The notes beneath the pieces were generated by a model. That model saw only the letters and a list, made by a program, of their open reading frames with translations, was not told where the DNA came from and ran no database searches. DNA of 14,775 nt, taken from contig JAIRLK010000159.1 of NCBI GenBank assembly GCA_031259515.1, positions 1 through 14,775 of the forward strand, written 5' to 3'. The position numbers and the translations under genes are program-made. This document shows, one piece after another, positions 5,367 to 13,301 of this stretch; position 1 is the first letter of the stretch; each line of letters opens with the position of its first letter. The DNA is from Treponema sp. Lineage in GTDB: Bacteria > Spirochaetota > Spirochaetia > Treponematales > Breznakiellaceae.

Positions 5367-8300
5367 TTATGCTTCCCTTTTTATGCGGCGGGTAAAAATA
5401 TTTTCCAGCGCCGGGATGAACCACAAGGTTAGAACGGTGGACGAGATAACGCCGCCTACGATAATGATCCCCATGGGTTGCCTGACTTCCACCATTGATT
5501 CGCCCATGCCCATTGCCATAGGGAGCAGACCTAAGATGATGGCGATGTTGCTCATCAAAATCGCTTTGAGTTTTTTTTGCCCGGCTTCAACGAAAGCTGA
5601 CCGGTTGCCGGCGCCTTCGCGCTTTCTTTGGTTGGCATAGTCAAGGAGGAGGATGGCGCTGTTTACCACAATGCCAACGAGCATGATTATCCCTATCATG
5701 GAGATAATGTCCAGCATCATACCGGTAATAAGACAGGCAAAAATTACTCCAATAAGCGAAAGCGGAACCGTGGTGATAATGAAGATGGGCTGGACAAGGT
5801 TTTCAAGAACCGCCGCAAGGAGCATATACACCAGCAGTATCGCGGTAAACAGGGCAATTATCATTCCCATTAAGGCGTCCTCCATCACCCTTGCTTCATA
5901 CGATTGAGCAATCCCGTAACCTTCCGGAAATTCGATTTTTCCGACGGCTTCCATGACCCTAAAGTTAACTTTGCCCGCATCGTAGCCCGGCAGGGCATAC
6001 GCGCTAAACTGCACGGTACGGGACTTGTTGATTCGCATGATCTGGTTGTAGCCCTCTGCAAAACTCATGTGCGCATAACGGGACAGGGGGAAGATGCCTT
6101 TTTGCGAGACCACCGGAATATTCCGTATATCTTCGATGTCCGTAAGGGCATCGTTCTTCATTTTGACGCGGATATCGTATTCCTGACCGCCTTCCCGGTA
6201 GACCGCCGCTACGATGCCGTCAACAGCGGCCCGCAGGGACATGGCGATGTCCATGACCGTAAGGCCGTCGGCGGAAATCTGTTTACGGTTTGGTTCAAAG
6301 ATCAGTTCCAGTTTTCCAGCCTTGGCGCTTATCGCCGGGTTCATCACGCCGGGAATGGCGGCGGCGCGGCGTTTTATTTCTTCGGCAAGGTTTTGAAGAA
6401 TCGCCGTATCCTCACCCTGAATGTAGATGTCAACTGCCGCATCCGTACCGATTATTTCCGCCGGCGTTGTTATGCGTATCTCCGCGCCGGGGACACCTGA
6501 GAGCGTTTCAAGCATAGCTGCGGCAATATCCGCATTGCTTCGATTTCGCGCTGCCTTTGGTACAAGGCTTATCGCCATTGCAGCCACGCTGACATCGGCG
6601 TTGGTGGAACCCAGGCTGCCCAAATTGGTGATGATGGTGTCCACTTCGCTATATGCGGCGACTTTGTCTTCAATGTTTTTAAGGAGAGAGGCTGTCATTT
6701 CAAGGCTGCTCCCCTGGGGAAGTTCCACGGCAATGTCAATCTTGCCGCTGTCGCCTGCGGGCATAGAGCCGACAGGTATCCTGGAAAAGAGCGCCAAAGA
6801 GACGGCAAACAGAACAAACACAGCCGCGACGACCAACACACAGCGCCGCTTTTTTGCCAGCATCGCGGAAAGCGATGAAGCGTACAGGCTTTCCAGTTTG
6901 TGAAAAAACTTCTCAAAGGCGGCGTTTACAGGGCCTTTATTTTTGAGCGTTGCAGGTAACAAGCGTGCTGCCAGGAGGGGCGTAATGGTGAATGAAACGA
7001 TAATCGAAAAAACTGTGGAGATAACGATGGTGTACGCAAAGTCTATCAGCATCTGCCCGGCGGGGCCGCCTATACCGGCCAAAGGGATAAAAACGGCGAT
7101 ATTGGTCAGCGTGGAGGCAAGGACTGCCATTACCATTTCGGCAGTTCCCACCGAGGCGGCTTTGGAACGATCAAGGCCCTGCTGCCGATAACGGAAAATG
7201 TTTTCCTGCACCACCACCGAGTTTGCGACCAGGGTCCCCACTGCACATGAAAGACCCAAGAGGGATAGTAAGTTTACACTGATATGCATCCACTGCATCA
7301 CAAGGAATGTGGCGATAATTGAAAAAGGCATCGCTATTGCGGTGATGATGGTGGCGCGCCAGTCGTGGAGAAAGAGCAGCAGCACGAGGCTTGTCAGTAT
7401 GATGCCAAGAATAAGAGAGCTTAAGGTATCGTTTACCGAGGAGCGGATAAAACCCGCGTCTTCGCTCAGCACTTCAAGGTGTATCCTTCCACCCGCGGCT
7501 TTTTCAATTTCGGGAATCTGCTTCGTAATTGCGTCCACCACTCCCACCGTGTTGGCGCTTGGGTTTTTCTGAATACTCAGGAGTACCGCGTCTTCGCTCC
7601 GCAGGCTCCGGGTCTTATCAACAAGAATGGTGCGCTCCCGGATCACGGTTTCCGTGTCACTGACATCCGCAAACTGCCGCAGCTTAAAAGTCCCCGCAGC
7701 GGTCTCTACATCAAGGTTTTCAATTTCTTCAACGGACGTAAACTCACCCTTAAAGCGTACGGGAATATCCTGGCCGTCAACCATGATATTGCCACCGGGC
7801 AATTCGACGTTGGCCTGGGCGAGAATGCCCGCGGCCATTGCCGGCGGGAGGAATCGTTCAAAGACCGCGCTCTTTTCAAACTCCACCCGAATCTCCCGCT
7901 TCCTGCCCCCTGAAATTTCAACGCTGCCGACCCCCGCCGCCTGAGAAATCCGGTCACGTACCGTGGTCGTGGCAATGTCATACAGTTCGGCGGGCGCCAT
8001 ATCGCCTTCCATGATGATTCTCATAATAGGTGTGGAAGCCGCCACGTCCATTTTTGAAATTGAAGGTTTCTGGATACCCTCAGGCAGTTCCCCCATTATG
8101 GCATCAACCTTATCCTTCACTTCCTGAACGGCGAGGTTTTCGTCTTTGCCATCCTTAAACATGATAATAACCATGGAGACGTTATCCATAGAGTAGGAAG
8201 TGATGTTGTCCACATCCGAAATTGAAGAAACCTGATCCTCAATGGGCTTGCTCAGTTGGGCTTCTACTATTTGCGGACCGGCCCCGGCATACACGGTGGT

Positions 8301-8441
8301 TACCGTGGCTATGGCAGTTTTCGTTTCGGGAGAGAGGCTCACCGGCAGAGAAAAGTAGGCCATGATGCCAAAGATGATGATCGCCAGAGAAGCCATGAGT
8401 ACCGTTACCGGCCGTTTGATGGAAAGATCGACGATGTTCAT
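5367..8441 (-). CDS. RND-family efflux pump (HAE1/AcrB-like), 1024 aa, lacking the proton-relay residues
   Basis: This is the inner-membrane pump of the tripartite system. It shows the full RND plan: TM1 at about 12-30, a first periplasmic loop to about 335, a TM2-TM6 block, a second periplasmic loop, and TM8-TM12 ending in a short basic tail. Family motifs include the IKRP start, FSLPVSLSPE after TM1, and LHDWRATII between TM2 and TM3. The TM4 segment reads VGTLVANSVVVQEN, so A406-N407 occupy the place of AcrB D407-D408. In TM10, GIVVNSAILLLDY puts V926 where AcrB has K940. The usual proton path is therefore missing, although length and folding motifs are intact and the gene is not decayed. 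The substrate cannot be read from the sequence. The ATG lies 3 bases after the adaptor's stop (TAAAGTATG); its ribosome binding site is weak, suggesting coupling. Confidence 0.95.
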   Translation of the reverse strand: MNIVDLSIKRPVTVLMASLAIIIFGIMAYFSLPVSLSPETKTAIATVTTVYAGAGPQIVEAQLSKPIEDQVSSISDVDNITSYSMDNVSMVIIMFKDGKDENLAVQEVKDKVDAIMGELPEGIQKPSISKMDVAASTPIMRIIMEGDMAPAELYDIATTTVRDRISQAAGVGSVEISGGRKREIRVEFEKSAVFERFLPPAMAAGILAQANVELPGGNIMVDGQDIPVRFKGEFTSVEEIENLDVETAAGTFKLRQFADVSDTETVIRERTILVDKTRSLRSEDAVLLSIQKNPSANTVGVVDAITKQIPEIEKAAGGRIHLEVLSEDAGFIRSSVNDTLSSLILGIILTSLVLLLFLHDWRATIITAIAMPFSIIATFLVMQWMHISVNLLSLLGLSCAVGTLVANSVVVQENIFRYRQQGLDRSKAASVGTAEMVMAVLASTLTNIAVFIPLAGIGGPAGQMLIDFAYTIVISTVFSIIVSFTITPLLAARLLPATLKNKGPVNAAFEKFFHKLESLYASSLSAMLAKKRRCVLVVAAVFVLFAVSLALFSRIPVGSMPAGDSGKIDIAVELPQGSSLEMTASLLKNIEDKVAAYSEVDTIITNLGSLGSTNADVSVAAMAISLVPKAARNRSNADIAAAMLETLSGVPGAEIRITTPAEIIGTDAAVDIYIQGEDTAILQNLAEEIKRRAAAIPGVMNPAISAKAGKLELIFEPNRKQISADGLTVMDIAMSLRAAVDGIVAAVYREGGQEYDIRVKMKNDALTDIEDIRNIPVVSQKGIFPLSRYAHMSFAEGYNQIMRINKSRTVQFSAYALPGYDAGKVNFRVMEAVGKIEFPEGYGIAQSYEARVMEDALMGMIIALFTAILLVYMLLAAVLENLVQPIFIITTVPLSLIGVIFACLITGMMLDIISMIGIIMLVGIVVNSAILLLDYANQRKREGAGNRSAFVEAGQKKLKAILMSNIAIILGLLPMAMGMGESMVEVRQPMGIIIVGGVISSTVLTLWFIPALENIFTRRIKREA

Positions 8442-8444
8442 ACT

Positions 8445-9503
8445 TTATTTTTTCCCCGCCGCTAAAGTGTTGGTGATATTGACGGACATCCCGTCTGAGA
8501 GCCGCTGGATACCTTCGCTTATCAGGAGATCCCCCTCGCGGAGCCCCCCTGCAATTTCGTACTTTAAGCCCTGTTCGCGCCCAATTTGAATGGCCACCGG
8601 CATGGCAACATTGTCCACGGAAATATAAGCAGTATAGCCCGATCCGGTTTTTACCAGTTCCCGGCGGGAAACCACGATGGCCTTTTCGTTACGGTACGTT
8701 TCCACCGCGAGGTCTACGCCCATACCGCTTACCAAATCCCGGGAACCTCCGTTTTCGACCGGGAAAACGGCGCTTACCGGGAAGGCTTGTTTCGCACCGT
8801 CCATGATAAGGGAGACCTGAGTTACCCGGCCTTCGACGGGTTGGGATGTTTTTTCAATAAAAACCCTGGCGCCGGTTTTTATACGGTCAATCTCATCGGA
8901 GCCCACATAAAAGCGGCCTTCAAAGCCCGATCCGCCCGAGACGGTAAAAAGAGGCATACCAGGCTGTACGTTTTCCGTGACATGGACATTGATACTCGTA
9001 ATGGTTCCCGCAATGGGAGCCTTGGCGTACACCATGTCCGTGACAGCCTCCAGGCCGGAGGCCGCCAGGTCATACTGGGTTTTTGCGTTGTCAAAATCCT
9101 GACGGGAAACATCTGCACTGGCATAGAGGGCACTTACCCGATCAAAGCTGCTTTTGGCGCTGTCATAAGTCAATCGTGCCTGCTGGTAATTCGGATTATT
9201 GGTAGAAAAAGAAATTACGATTTCGTTCCGCTCAACCCTATCACCGATTTGTTTGTTGATGCTCCGAACCACATCGCTCACCATGGCGTAGGCAACGGAT
9301 TCTGAACTGGCGGCCAATACTGTTGAATACTTGAGGTAGGTAGAAAAAGCCTCCGGCGCAACTCTGCGGGTTGTTACGGGGCTCCCGTTTTGTTTGTAAA
9401 GGTCTTCCATACTCGCCGCTTCCGTTGCATCTTCGGACTTGGCACAGGAAAATAACAACATGGCCGCCGCAAAAACGATGAGACCTTTCATTTTTTTTAA
9501 CAT
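8445..9503 (-). CDS. Periplasmic adaptor (membrane fusion) lipoprotein of the RND system, 352 aa
   Basis: This protein bridges the inner-membrane pump and the TolC-like channel. It has a lipoprotein signal peptide with lipobox LFSC (Cys20), so it is probably lipid-anchored to the inner membrane. The first lipoyl half is at about 74-100 (SDVVRSINKQIGDRVERNEI), a short alpha-hairpin at about 103-158, the second lipoyl half at about 159-189 (KAPIAGTITSINVHVTENVQ), a beta-barrel at about 194-270, and a membrane-proximal domain to the end. The hairpin is short compared with AcrA. The open frame runs to 9602, but the ATG at 9503 is chosen because it begins the signal peptide and GAAGGAG lies 6 bases upstream. 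It is the first gene of the operon. Confidence 0.93.
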   Translation of the reverse strand: MLKKMKGLIVFAAAMLLFSCAKSEDATEAASMEDLYKQNGSPVTTRRVAPEAFSTYLKYSTVLAASSESVAYAMVSDVVRSINKQIGDRVERNEIVISFSTNNPNYQQARLTYDSAKSSFDRVSALYASADVSRQDFDNAKTQYDLAASGLEAVTDMVYAKAPIAGTITSINVHVTENVQPGMPLFTVSGGSGFEGRFYVGSDEIDRIKTGARVFIEKTSQPVEGRVTQVSLIMDGAKQAFPVSAVFPVENGGSRDLVSGMGVDLAVETYRNEKAIVVSRRELVKTGSGYTAYISVDNVAMPVAIQIGREQGLKYEIAGGLREGDLLISEGIQRLSDGMSVNITNTLAAGKK

Positions 9504-9548
9504 GGAGAACTCCTTCAAAATTTGATGTTTTGAAACTAATCCGTGGAT

Positions 9549-9576
9549 GTCAACTGGTGGTAAATAGAAGGTCAAC
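9549..9576 (-). promoter_or_regulatory. Two GTTGAC direct repeats upstream of the efflux operon, candidate regulator site or promoter
   Basis: On the minus strand GTTGAC occurs at 9576-9571 and again at 9554-9549, exactly 22 bp apart (two helical turns). OmpR-family regulators usually bind tandem repeats in helical phase, so this could be the site of the operon's own regulator. TTGACA within the second copy could also be a -35 box, but the hexamer 17 bp downstream (AAACAT) is a poor -10, which would suit an activated promoter. No other copy of the repeat was found near the operon. Confidence 0.35.
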
Positions 9577-9603
9577 TTTTCGACAACGTACCGGAGAAGC
9601 AAA

Positions 9604-9747
9604 AGGATGATAAGGTAGACCGACCGGGAAGATGCTTGCTACCCCTAGGGTTCAATACAGGACGCCCCCCACAATTCCGAAAGAAATTTGAGCATTTTGC
9701 GGAAAACCCCCATTGGTTTAGGGGTGGGGCGCATTTACCCTTAACCT
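9604..9747. other. Junction between the efflux operon and the phage cluster, with inverted G/C-run repeats
   Basis: This stretch separates the divergent efflux operon and phage cluster. It contains CCCTAGGG (9643-9650 region), ACCCC (9706-9710) pairing with GGGGT (9721-9725), and CGCCCC (9663-9668) pairing with GGGGCG (9726-9731). The words CCCCACAATT and GCATTTA (in reverse) echo the AAATGCCCC region at 130-270. No attachment site, tRNA or clear plus-strand promoter is visible. Confidence 0.4.
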
Positions 9748-10377
9748 ATGGAACACGGCGATCCGCTCTACTCATTGATACCCCTCCCCGATTTTAAGGC
9801 GATCTTCGGCATAGACGACCGGGAAGCTGCTCTTTCCCGGTATTGTCTTGTAACCGCAACTTTTACCATAGAGCAATACTGCAAACGGCGGCTTTTACGG
9901 CGGAAACATACCGATTACCTCACCTTTACCGGGGAACATATCTTTACCCTCCGGGAATACCCGGTGCGGAAAGTCCTGTCTGTCCATGCCGCCACTTCGG
10001 AAATGGCGGGGCGGGGTGATCCCCTCTTTGAAACGGCAAGCCTTGTAAACCCTGAACATTACTATTGTCTCCCCGATGAGGGACAGCATGAGGACATTCC
10101 CTTTTCGCTGGTACTGCGGCCCCCTCTGCGGTTGTCCCATTGGGAAAGGGCTATCCGTGTCCAGTATCTGGCGGGGTATGTGCCGGGGAACGCTCCACCT
10201 GATCTGGCTTCCGCCTGCCTGGAACTGGTGGCGTGGAACATGACCCGCTACCGGGGGAGGCGTATCGGCATGACCGGGGCGGTGCGGGGGAAGGGGCAGG
10301 ACGGGGAGCATTTAGAGCCATCCATGCCGGAGAATGTGCGGCAGCTCCTTGAACCGTATAAACGAAGGACTATTTGA
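9748..10377 (+). CDS. Phage head-tail connector (gp6/HK97 adaptor-like), 209 aa
   Basis: This is a structural protein that, in tailed phages, forms the ring joining the portal to the tail. The N-terminal half has the helical LPDFKAIFGIDD start and a helix around residues 27-51. The C-terminal half has the signature VQYLAGYVPGNAP (138-150), followed by PDLASACLELVAWNMTRYR and a conserved MPENVRQLLEPYKRR end, which is the usual finish of this family. No ribosome binding site is evident: an in-frame TAA lies just upstream, so the ATG at 9748 is the earliest possible start. It is the first gene of the plus-strand phage cluster. The head genes that normally precede it are absent, and the divergent efflux operon lies there instead. 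The next gene starts 11 bases after its stop. Confidence 0.8.
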   Translation: MEHGDPLYSLIPLPDFKAIFGIDDREAALSRYCLVTATFTIEQYCKRRLLRRKHTDYLTFTGEHIFTLREYPVRKVLSVHAATSEMAGRGDPLFETASLVNPEHYYCLPDEGQHEDIPFSLVLRPPLRLSHWERAIRVQYLAGYVPGNAPPDLASACLELVAWNMTRYRGRRIGMTGAVRGKGQDGEHLEPSMPENVRQLLEPYKRRTI

Positions 10378-10388
10378 GGGGGTAAAGA

Positions 10389-10829
10389 ATGGATAACCGG
10401 GACCTATTTATAGAAGAAATCATCATAAATTCCCTTAAATCCCTCTTGGCGGGGCGGGTGAATGAACTCTTGGGAGAGGCGGAATTCCTTATTCCCCCCA
10501 TTGAATTTACCCACAAGCTCAACGGGGGCTATTACTCCATTACCCCGGAATTGGCTATTGCCACCTGCGAGCGGAGCGAAAAAGACCGGGTTGTCCTTTT
10601 GGATGCCTATAAAGTAACTATCACCTTTACCTGCCCTGAACAGAACGGGGAGAGGAACAGTTACGCCTACGCCGGGGCGGTAGACCGGGCTTTGCGGGAA
10701 GATCCTACCCTGGGGGACACGGCGGATTATGCCCTGCTGGTTAAGAAGGAGTATAAAGCCCCGAAACAGCCCGGTACGGGGGAAGGGTGGGAAGTGGAAC
10801 TAAAAATCCACGTCCTTGTGGATTTTTAG
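10389..10829 (+). CDS. Putative phage tail terminator / tail completion protein, 146 aa
   Basis: This protein probably caps the tail tube at the head-proximal end. The N-terminus is helical (residues 5-25). The middle has strands around YYSITPELAIATCERSE and VVLLDAYKVTITFTC, followed by helix AYAGAVDRALREDPTLGDTA, close to the ‘RALREDPTLGG’ pattern of minor tail/terminator proteins, and a final strand VELKIHVLVDF. Its position between the connector and the tail tube fits. The ATG has GAGGGGG upstream at good spacing. The last ten codons and the stop lie in a perfect 12-bp inverted repeat (10800-10829), so termination or RNA processing occurs right at the gene's end. Confidence 0.6.
   Translation: MDNRDLFIEEIIINSLKSLLAGRVNELLGEAEFLIPPIEFTHKLNGGYYSITPELAIATCERSEKDRVVLLDAYKVTITFTCPEQNGERNSYAYAGAVDRALREDPTLGDTADYALLVKKEYKAPKQPGTGEGWEVELKIHVLVDF
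10800..10829 (+). terminator. 12-bp perfect hairpin over the 3' end of the tail terminator gene
   Basis: CTAAAAATCCAC (10800-10811) pairs without mismatch with GTGGATTTTTAG (10818-10829) across a 6-base loop. The stop codon is the last three bases of the stem. A short T-run follows. It resembles an intrinsic terminator or attenuator inside the coding end, placed just before the abundant-product tail tube gene. Confidence 0.5.
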
Positions 10830-10833
10830 TTTT

Positions 10834-10852
10834 GGAGTTTTTGCAAAACTCC
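10834..10852. repeat. Palindrome GGAGTTTT-TGC-AAAACTCC
   Basis: GGAGTTTT (10834-10841) pairs with AAAACTCC (10845-10852). Its core matches the palindrome at 414-437 (GAGTTTTGCC…GGCAAAACTCC) in the left flank, so the two look like copies of one dispersed element. Confidence 0.6.
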
Positions 10853-10871
10853 ATCTAAAGCATTTAATACA

Positions 10872-10887
10872 CCGGCATCCATGCCGG
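10872..10887. repeat. Palindrome CCGGCAT-CC-ATGCCGG before the tail tube gene
   Basis: CCGGCAT (10872-10878) and ATGCCGG (10881-10887) form a third hairpin in the 71-bp gap, ending only a few bases before the AAGGGGAAT ribosome binding site of the next gene. It could influence translation start or stabilise the 5' end of a processed message. Confidence 0.5.
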
Positions 10888-10900
10888 CGGGAAGGGGAAT

Positions 10901-11797
10901 ATGTTACTACACGGAAGGGATTGTCGCCTAACCATACAAGCCGCCGGCCGGGAACTGGACATACCCTACTCGGAGGAAACGATCCGGGAAGCGGTTTATG
11001 TGCTGGCGGAGGAAGCAAGCATTGAAGGGGAGGGACACCGGAAGGCGATACGAAAAAGCGCCGGGGTAACAGGCTGTATCATTACGCCGCTGACCATCGG
11101 TACGTCTCCCCTTTTGTGGGCCTTGGCCCTGGGGGAAGCGGAACCGCCGCTTTTTGTAAGCGAAACCCGGAACCTGTATAAGCATACTTTGCGGCTTGTC
11201 CCGCAAGATGATAGTCCGTCCTTTACGCTTATCCGGGAACGGGGGGCGGAACGGATACGGTTTGAGCATTGCCGGGTATCGGGGTTTGAACTGCGGATCA
11301 ACCGGGAAACGGCGGGGGCTCTGCCGGGAACCGTGTTTTTGCGGCTGGACATAAGCGGGGACATGCCGCCGGAACCGTATCTACTGGAAACCGATAGCGG
11401 CCTAAACCATGCGGAACGCTTCAAGGAACCGGGGGTACGGTACGCCCTGAACGGTGTTGAAATTAAAACAATATACGGCCTTACCGTTACTGCCGAAAAA
11501 AGGGGCGGGACTAAAACGGAAGTATGGATTAAGCGGTTAAATTTATCACAGCCGCCCTCCGTGGCGGCGGAATTCCCTACGACTATTGAAAGCCTTACCG
11601 TTACGGCCCGGCTGTTTAGGGAGTATTACGAATGGCGTACACCGGGGACGTTCCGGCTTACCCTTACCCGGCTTCTTTTAATGACGGATGAAACCAGCGT
11701 CAACACATCAGGCCCGGTGATCGGCCCTCTGCGGTATTACTGCGCCGGAGATATGACCGCCGAAACTTTTACCGGTAATGAGGAAATTCTTTTATGA
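10901..11797 (+). CDS. Putative phage tail tube (major tail) protein, 298 aa
   Basis: This is probably the structural protein that polymerises into the tail tube. The long N-terminal segment (residues 1-60) is followed by a pattern seen in tail tube proteins: SAGVTGCIITPLTIGTSPLL, a helix WALALGEAEPP, a strand-rich section with HTLRLVPQDDSPSFTLI, and FEHCRVSGFELRINRE (‘GC.v..lel’ type). The rest is strand-rich, consistent with a beta-sandwich tube fold with an extra C-terminal domain. It has no membrane segment or signal. The ATG has GGAAGGGGAAT immediately upstream. The stop overlaps the next start (ATGA at 11794-11797). The assignment rests on pattern and gene order, not on a diagnostic motif. 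Confidence 0.55.
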   Translation: MLLHGRDCRLTIQAAGRELDIPYSEETIREAVYVLAEEASIEGEGHRKAIRKSAGVTGCIITPLTIGTSPLLWALALGEAEPPLFVSETRNLYKHTLRLVPQDDSPSFTLIRERGAERIRFEHCRVSGFELRINRETAGALPGTVFLRLDISGDMPPEPYLLETDSGLNHAERFKEPGVRYALNGVEIKTIYGLTVTAEKRGGTKTEVWIKRLNLSQPPSVAAEFPTTIESLTVTARLFREYYEWRTPGTFRLTLTRLLLMTDETSVNTSGPVIGPLRYYCAGDMTAETFTGNEEILL

Positions 11798-13290
11798 AAT
11801 TCTACGAAATTGACAATGCCTTGGATGAGGCAATCAAAAAAGGGGACAGCCCGGTACGGCTCCGGCTTTCCATAGACCGGGGCGGCCATTTTGAAGATGT
11901 CTTTGAACAGGACATTATTGACGCTTCCTTTTTCGGACTGAAAGAAGTTGCCGGGGGAACTACAGCACGGGGGGAAGTGTTGTTGGATAACCCCAGGGGG
12001 CTTTATTCCATTACGATTCCTGACCGGGGAGCCGGAAGGGAGGTGCGGGTATCCTTTTCCCTTGGGGAGGGCCTCCCCTGGTTTCAGCGGTTTGTATTGT
12101 ATGTGGATGACAAGGGCTTTCAGGATGTGCGGGGGCCGGGGCGGGGACGGTCTATCCGGCTTGTCCTGCGGGACAGGTCGGCGATATTGCGTAAAACCGA
12201 TGAGGCGCGGGACTGGACGGCTCCGGCTCTTTTTACTTACTCATGTGTTTGCGATAAAACGCAACCGGAACGCTCCCTTGTTCATTTGATTGCTCAAAGG
12301 GCGGGGTTGTCCGTTAATGACATTGACTGCGCCACTATTCCGCTGACGCTTCCCTATGCGCGGCTCACGAAAAACATTTGGGCGGAGCTTTCAAGCCTGG
12401 CCCATACCTACCGCTGTCATCTGGAGTGTGCGCCGGAAAAACCTTTAGTCTTTGCTCATTCGCCCTACCAGGCGGAACCCTTCATACAGGATGATGATTC
12501 CTATGAATTCGCCGGAGAAGATATATTCTACCTGCGGAGTACGGCACGGGCAGACCAGTACCGGAATACGGTACGGCTTAAAATCAATATGCCTGTCGCT
12601 CTGGAAAAACAGGAAATCTGGTTTTACGAAGATCCTCCGGTTATCTATGATGATAGCCTTCAAACGGTGTTTCCCTTCCGGCCTTCCTATTTCCGGGATA
12701 TTGAAAATGACGGTTATGAGGCCCGGTATGTTGTGAAGGATGTAACCGGAAAAAGCCGGAATGTTGTTTATGCGGATCATATTGATACCCAAGAGGAAGC
12801 GGAAAGCCGTCTTGTGTATTCGGGCGGGCCGTTTGGGTATGCCGCCTATGACGCTACCTCTCATCCTGACCGGGCAATCGTGAAACTATCCAGCGGGGAT
12901 AACGGCGAAGGAGACTTGTACCATGCGGCGATTTACGGGCGGCCTATCGTACTGGACATTAACCGTTCATGTTTTATGCGGGATGACGAAGCGATTACGA
13001 AGCATGGGACTACCGCATTGAATGTTACCGGCTCCTATTTTTCGGAGGATGATTTTAACGGAAGGCCCATGTATGAGGATTGGGTTAGCCGGGAACTGGC
13101 GGGACGGCTTACACCGAAGCGTGAAATAACGGTCAAGACCCACCGGGGAGTATTTCATGGCCGGGTAGGGGCAACGGTAACGGTTAAAACTAAGGGAGAA
13201 ACCATGAGAGGGATAGTTAATACCCTTTCATTGCGATACCGGAGGGAAGCGGCGTTTGAGGCTACCTATAAACTTACGGAAAATTCTTGA
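11794..13290 (+). CDS. Putative phage tail hub / baseplate-type protein, 498 aa
   Basis: This is probably the tail-tip hub or a distal tail protein. The N-terminus (about 1-110) is a strand-rich domain (RLRLSIDRGG, REVRVSFSLG). The middle, SLVHLIAQRAGLSVNDIDC then LPYARLTKNIWAELSSLAHT, matches the pattern of hub proteins of the gpD/gp27 type, in which a helix LL…AGL is followed by a ‘W..L..LA’ segment and then LVFAHSPY. The C-terminus is again strand-rich (FHGRVGATVTVKTKGE…). There is no lytic domain. The start is an ATGA overlap with the tail tube gene, with GAGGAAAT upstream. In typical siphophages a tape measure gene lies between the tail tube and hub; it is absent here. Confidence 0.5.
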   Translation: MKFYEIDNALDEAIKKGDSPVRLRLSIDRGGHFEDVFEQDIIDASFFGLKEVAGGTTARGEVLLDNPRGLYSITIPDRGAGREVRVSFSLGEGLPWFQRFVLYVDDKGFQDVRGPGRGRSIRLVLRDRSAILRKTDEARDWTAPALFTYSCVCDKTQPERSLVHLIAQRAGLSVNDIDCATIPLTLPYARLTKNIWAELSSLAHTYRCHLECAPEKPLVFAHSPYQAEPFIQDDDSYEFAGEDIFYLRSTARADQYRNTVRLKINMPVALEKQEIWFYEDPPVIYDDSLQTVFPFRPSYFRDIENDGYEARYVVKDVTGKSRNVVYADHIDTQEEAESRLVYSGGPFGYAAYDATSHPDRAIVKLSSGDNGEGDLYHAAIYGRPIVLDINRSCFMRDDEAITKHGTTALNVTGSYFSEDDFNGRPMYEDWVSRELAGRLTPKREITVKTHRGVFHGRVGATVTVKTKGETMRGIVNTLSLRYRREAAFEATYKLTENS

Positions 13291-13301
13291 GGAGGCTTAA
13301 T

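Noticed and set aside
5365..5424. N-terminal extension of the channel protein to 5424
   Set aside because: It would put 20 residues before a normal signal peptide and overlap the pump gene; the ATG at 5364 has a ribosome binding site.
5904..6500. Long plus-strand open frame of 198 codons inside the RND pump gene
   Set aside because: It is antisense to a gene with clear family motifs, has no ribosome binding site or recognisable domain, and arises from the codon bias of the pump gene.
8586..9305. Plus-strand open frame of 239 codons opposite the adaptor gene
   Set aside because: It is wholly antisense to the adaptor lipoprotein, whose domains and lipobox are clear; the translated composition (His, Gly and Arg rich) is typical of a shadow frame.
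9504..9602. N-terminal extension of the adaptor protein to 9602
   Set aside because: The extra 33 codons precede a perfect lipoprotein signal peptide and a good ribosome binding site at the internal ATG, so they are upstream regulatory DNA.
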